Assembly (NCBI GenBank): GCA_022563455.1
Contig: JADFNI010000047.1
Span: forward strand, 1-5,892
Length of the DNA: 5,892 nt
DNA from: Nanobdellota archaeon
Lineage (GTDB): Archaea; Nanobdellota; Nanobdellia; Pacearchaeales; GW2011-AR1
Reading direction: 5' to 3'
The position numbers and the translations under genes are program-made. The stretch's first letter is position 1. Each line of letters starts with the position of its first letter. The notes below the pieces were generated by a model. It was not told the DNA's origin. It worked only from the letters and a program-made list of their open reading frames with translations, and made no database searches. Below, piece by piece: positions 5,192 through 5,892 of the stretch.

Positions 5192-5200
5192 CTAAATATG
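5192..5200 (+). promoter_or_regulatory. TATA-box candidate for the 5220 operon
   Basis: CTAAATATG is centred about 24 nt before the ATG at 5220, again fitting a leaderless transcript. The match to a TATA box is moderate. Confidence 0.35.
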
Positions 5201-5219
5201 TTTATTTTCTTGGAAGTTC

Positions 5220-5585
5220 ATGAATTTTAAGAAGTATGAAGATAAGAAATGGTTTAAACAAATCAAAGAAAACAAGGATTTTAAGAGTATTGATAATAGG
5301 ATAGAAGTTGGAAAGTATATCTATGACAAAGATACTCGCCTTCTTGAATGGTTTATTGGAATTGGGCTAATTGTACTATTCTCTGTTAATGTTGGTAACT
5401 TACTTAACCATCCAACTTCCTGGATAAGAACTTCAGCTAGTATTTTTCATAGTTTATCTTTATTTTCTATAGTAGTCTCTATTCTCTTACATATGATTTC
5501 GGATAATAGGCATAGGGTGGCTATTCGCTATCTATATCTTAAAAAAGATAAAGAAGAGTCTAAAAAAGAGACACGAAAAAGATGA
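5220..5585 (+). CDS. Small membrane protein with two helices
   Basis: Encodes 121 residues. A soluble, lysine-rich N-terminal stretch (1-40, including WFKQIKENKDFKSIDNRIEV) is followed by helix 1 (about 43-61), a short outer loop with NHPTSWIRTS (63-72), and helix 2 (about 75-94). The C-terminal tail is very basic (KKDKEESKKETRKR). Charge places both ends in the cytoplasm. I recognise no family and see no catalytic motif. GGAAG lies 5 nt before the ATG, but the TATA spacing suggests no leader. Its stop overlaps the ATG of the next gene (ATGA, 5582-5585), so the two small membrane proteins are probably made together and may pair. It is transcribed divergently from the antitoxin-like gene, with 89 bp between starts. 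Confidence 0.7.
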   Translation: MNFKKYEDKKWFKQIKENKDFKSIDNRIEVGKYIYDKDTRLLEWFIGIGLIVLFSVNVGNLLNHPTSWIRTSASIFHSLSLFSIVVSILLHMISDNRHRVAIRYLYLKKDKEESKKETRKR

Positions 5586-5892
5586 AGGGCAATTCTGCAC
5601 TCTTAAATATCACAAAAATATGGAAGGTAATATTAACAATTGTTTTAACTTTAATTATTCTTTATTATCATTTTGCTTTAACGGGATGTACCGCAGAGAT
5701 ACTTTCTGGATGTCAAGAGGATTATAGGTTATATACTCCACCGGGCGGATGCACTTCATGTATGACTGATAGTCAAATTATTTTTAGTAATCTATCTTTA
5801 ATACTTGGACCATTAATCTTCTCTTATATATTATCTTGCTTAATAATCTTTAGTTATAAAAAAATAAGGAAGAAATTAAACTTATGCTTAAC
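5582..5892 (+). CDS. Membrane protein with four-cysteine outer loop (3' truncated by window)
   Basis: An ATG overlapping the previous stop by 4 nt opens a frame that runs without a stop to the window end, giving 103 residues so far. Helix 1 (about 15-33) and helix 2 (about 68-92) flank a loop of some 35 residues with Cys36, Cys44, Cys57 and Cys60, the last two as CTSC, plus a PPGG turn. The basic tail SYKKIRKKLN suggests the ends are inside and the loop outside, so the cysteines could form two disulfides or bind a metal. The two-helix layout parallels the upstream protein. The gene may end soon after the window. I recognise no family. Coupling to the upstream gene by ATGA is the main evidence that this frame is real. 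Confidence 0.6.
   Translation, partial: MKGNSALLNITKIWKVILTIVLTLIILYYHFALTGCTAEILSGCQEDYRLYTPPGGCTSCMTDSQIIFSNLSLILGPLIFSYILSCLIIFSYKKIRKKLNLCL

Overview
The window looks like a piece of an AT-rich archaeal genome, most likely from the DPANN groups (Woesearchaeota/Pacearchaeota-like); that placement is inference. The evidence is archaeal-style TATA boxes about 24-27 nt upstream of four start codons (leaderless transcripts), short secreted proteins rich in N-glycosylation sequons, a single-domain fibronectin-III-like secreted protein, and a secreted protein ending in a Lys-Pro-Trp-Trp tail. There is no rRNA, tRNA, transposase or CRISPR array.

Layout. (1) 1-901: the 3' end of an unrecognised gene, followed one base later by a protein that looks like a GNAT-fold acyltransferase; the pair reads as an operon. 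(2) 950-1798: a membrane-anchored DUF4105 (Lnb N-terminal-like) protein. (3) 1804-3051: two diverged copies of a GC-rich element of about 50 bp in inverted orientation. Between them lie two convergent genes: a small secreted Fn3-like protein (+) and a six-helix membrane protein (-). Each element copy sits just upstream of one gene's promoter, in the same orientation relative to that gene. (4) 3238-4937: an operon of a soluble protein with a C-terminal block faintly like immunity-protein families, a secreted beta-rich surface protein coupled by a 4-nt ATGA overlap, and a 23-codon signal-peptide stub that looks like the beheaded remnant of a third secreted protein. (5) 4927-5130 (-): a small VapB-like antitoxin gene with no toxin beside it and a palindromic operator candidate between its TATA box and start. 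(6) 5220-5892: two translationally coupled small membrane proteins, the second cut off by the window edge and carrying four cysteines in its outer loop.

Most gene products are predicted to be in the membrane or outside the cell, so the window reads as an accessory cell-surface region rather than a metabolic locus. No complete known system can be named. The best candidates for something undescribed are the inverted GC-rich elements with their hairpins and the two genes they bracket, followed by the soluble/secreted coupled pair at 3238-4865.
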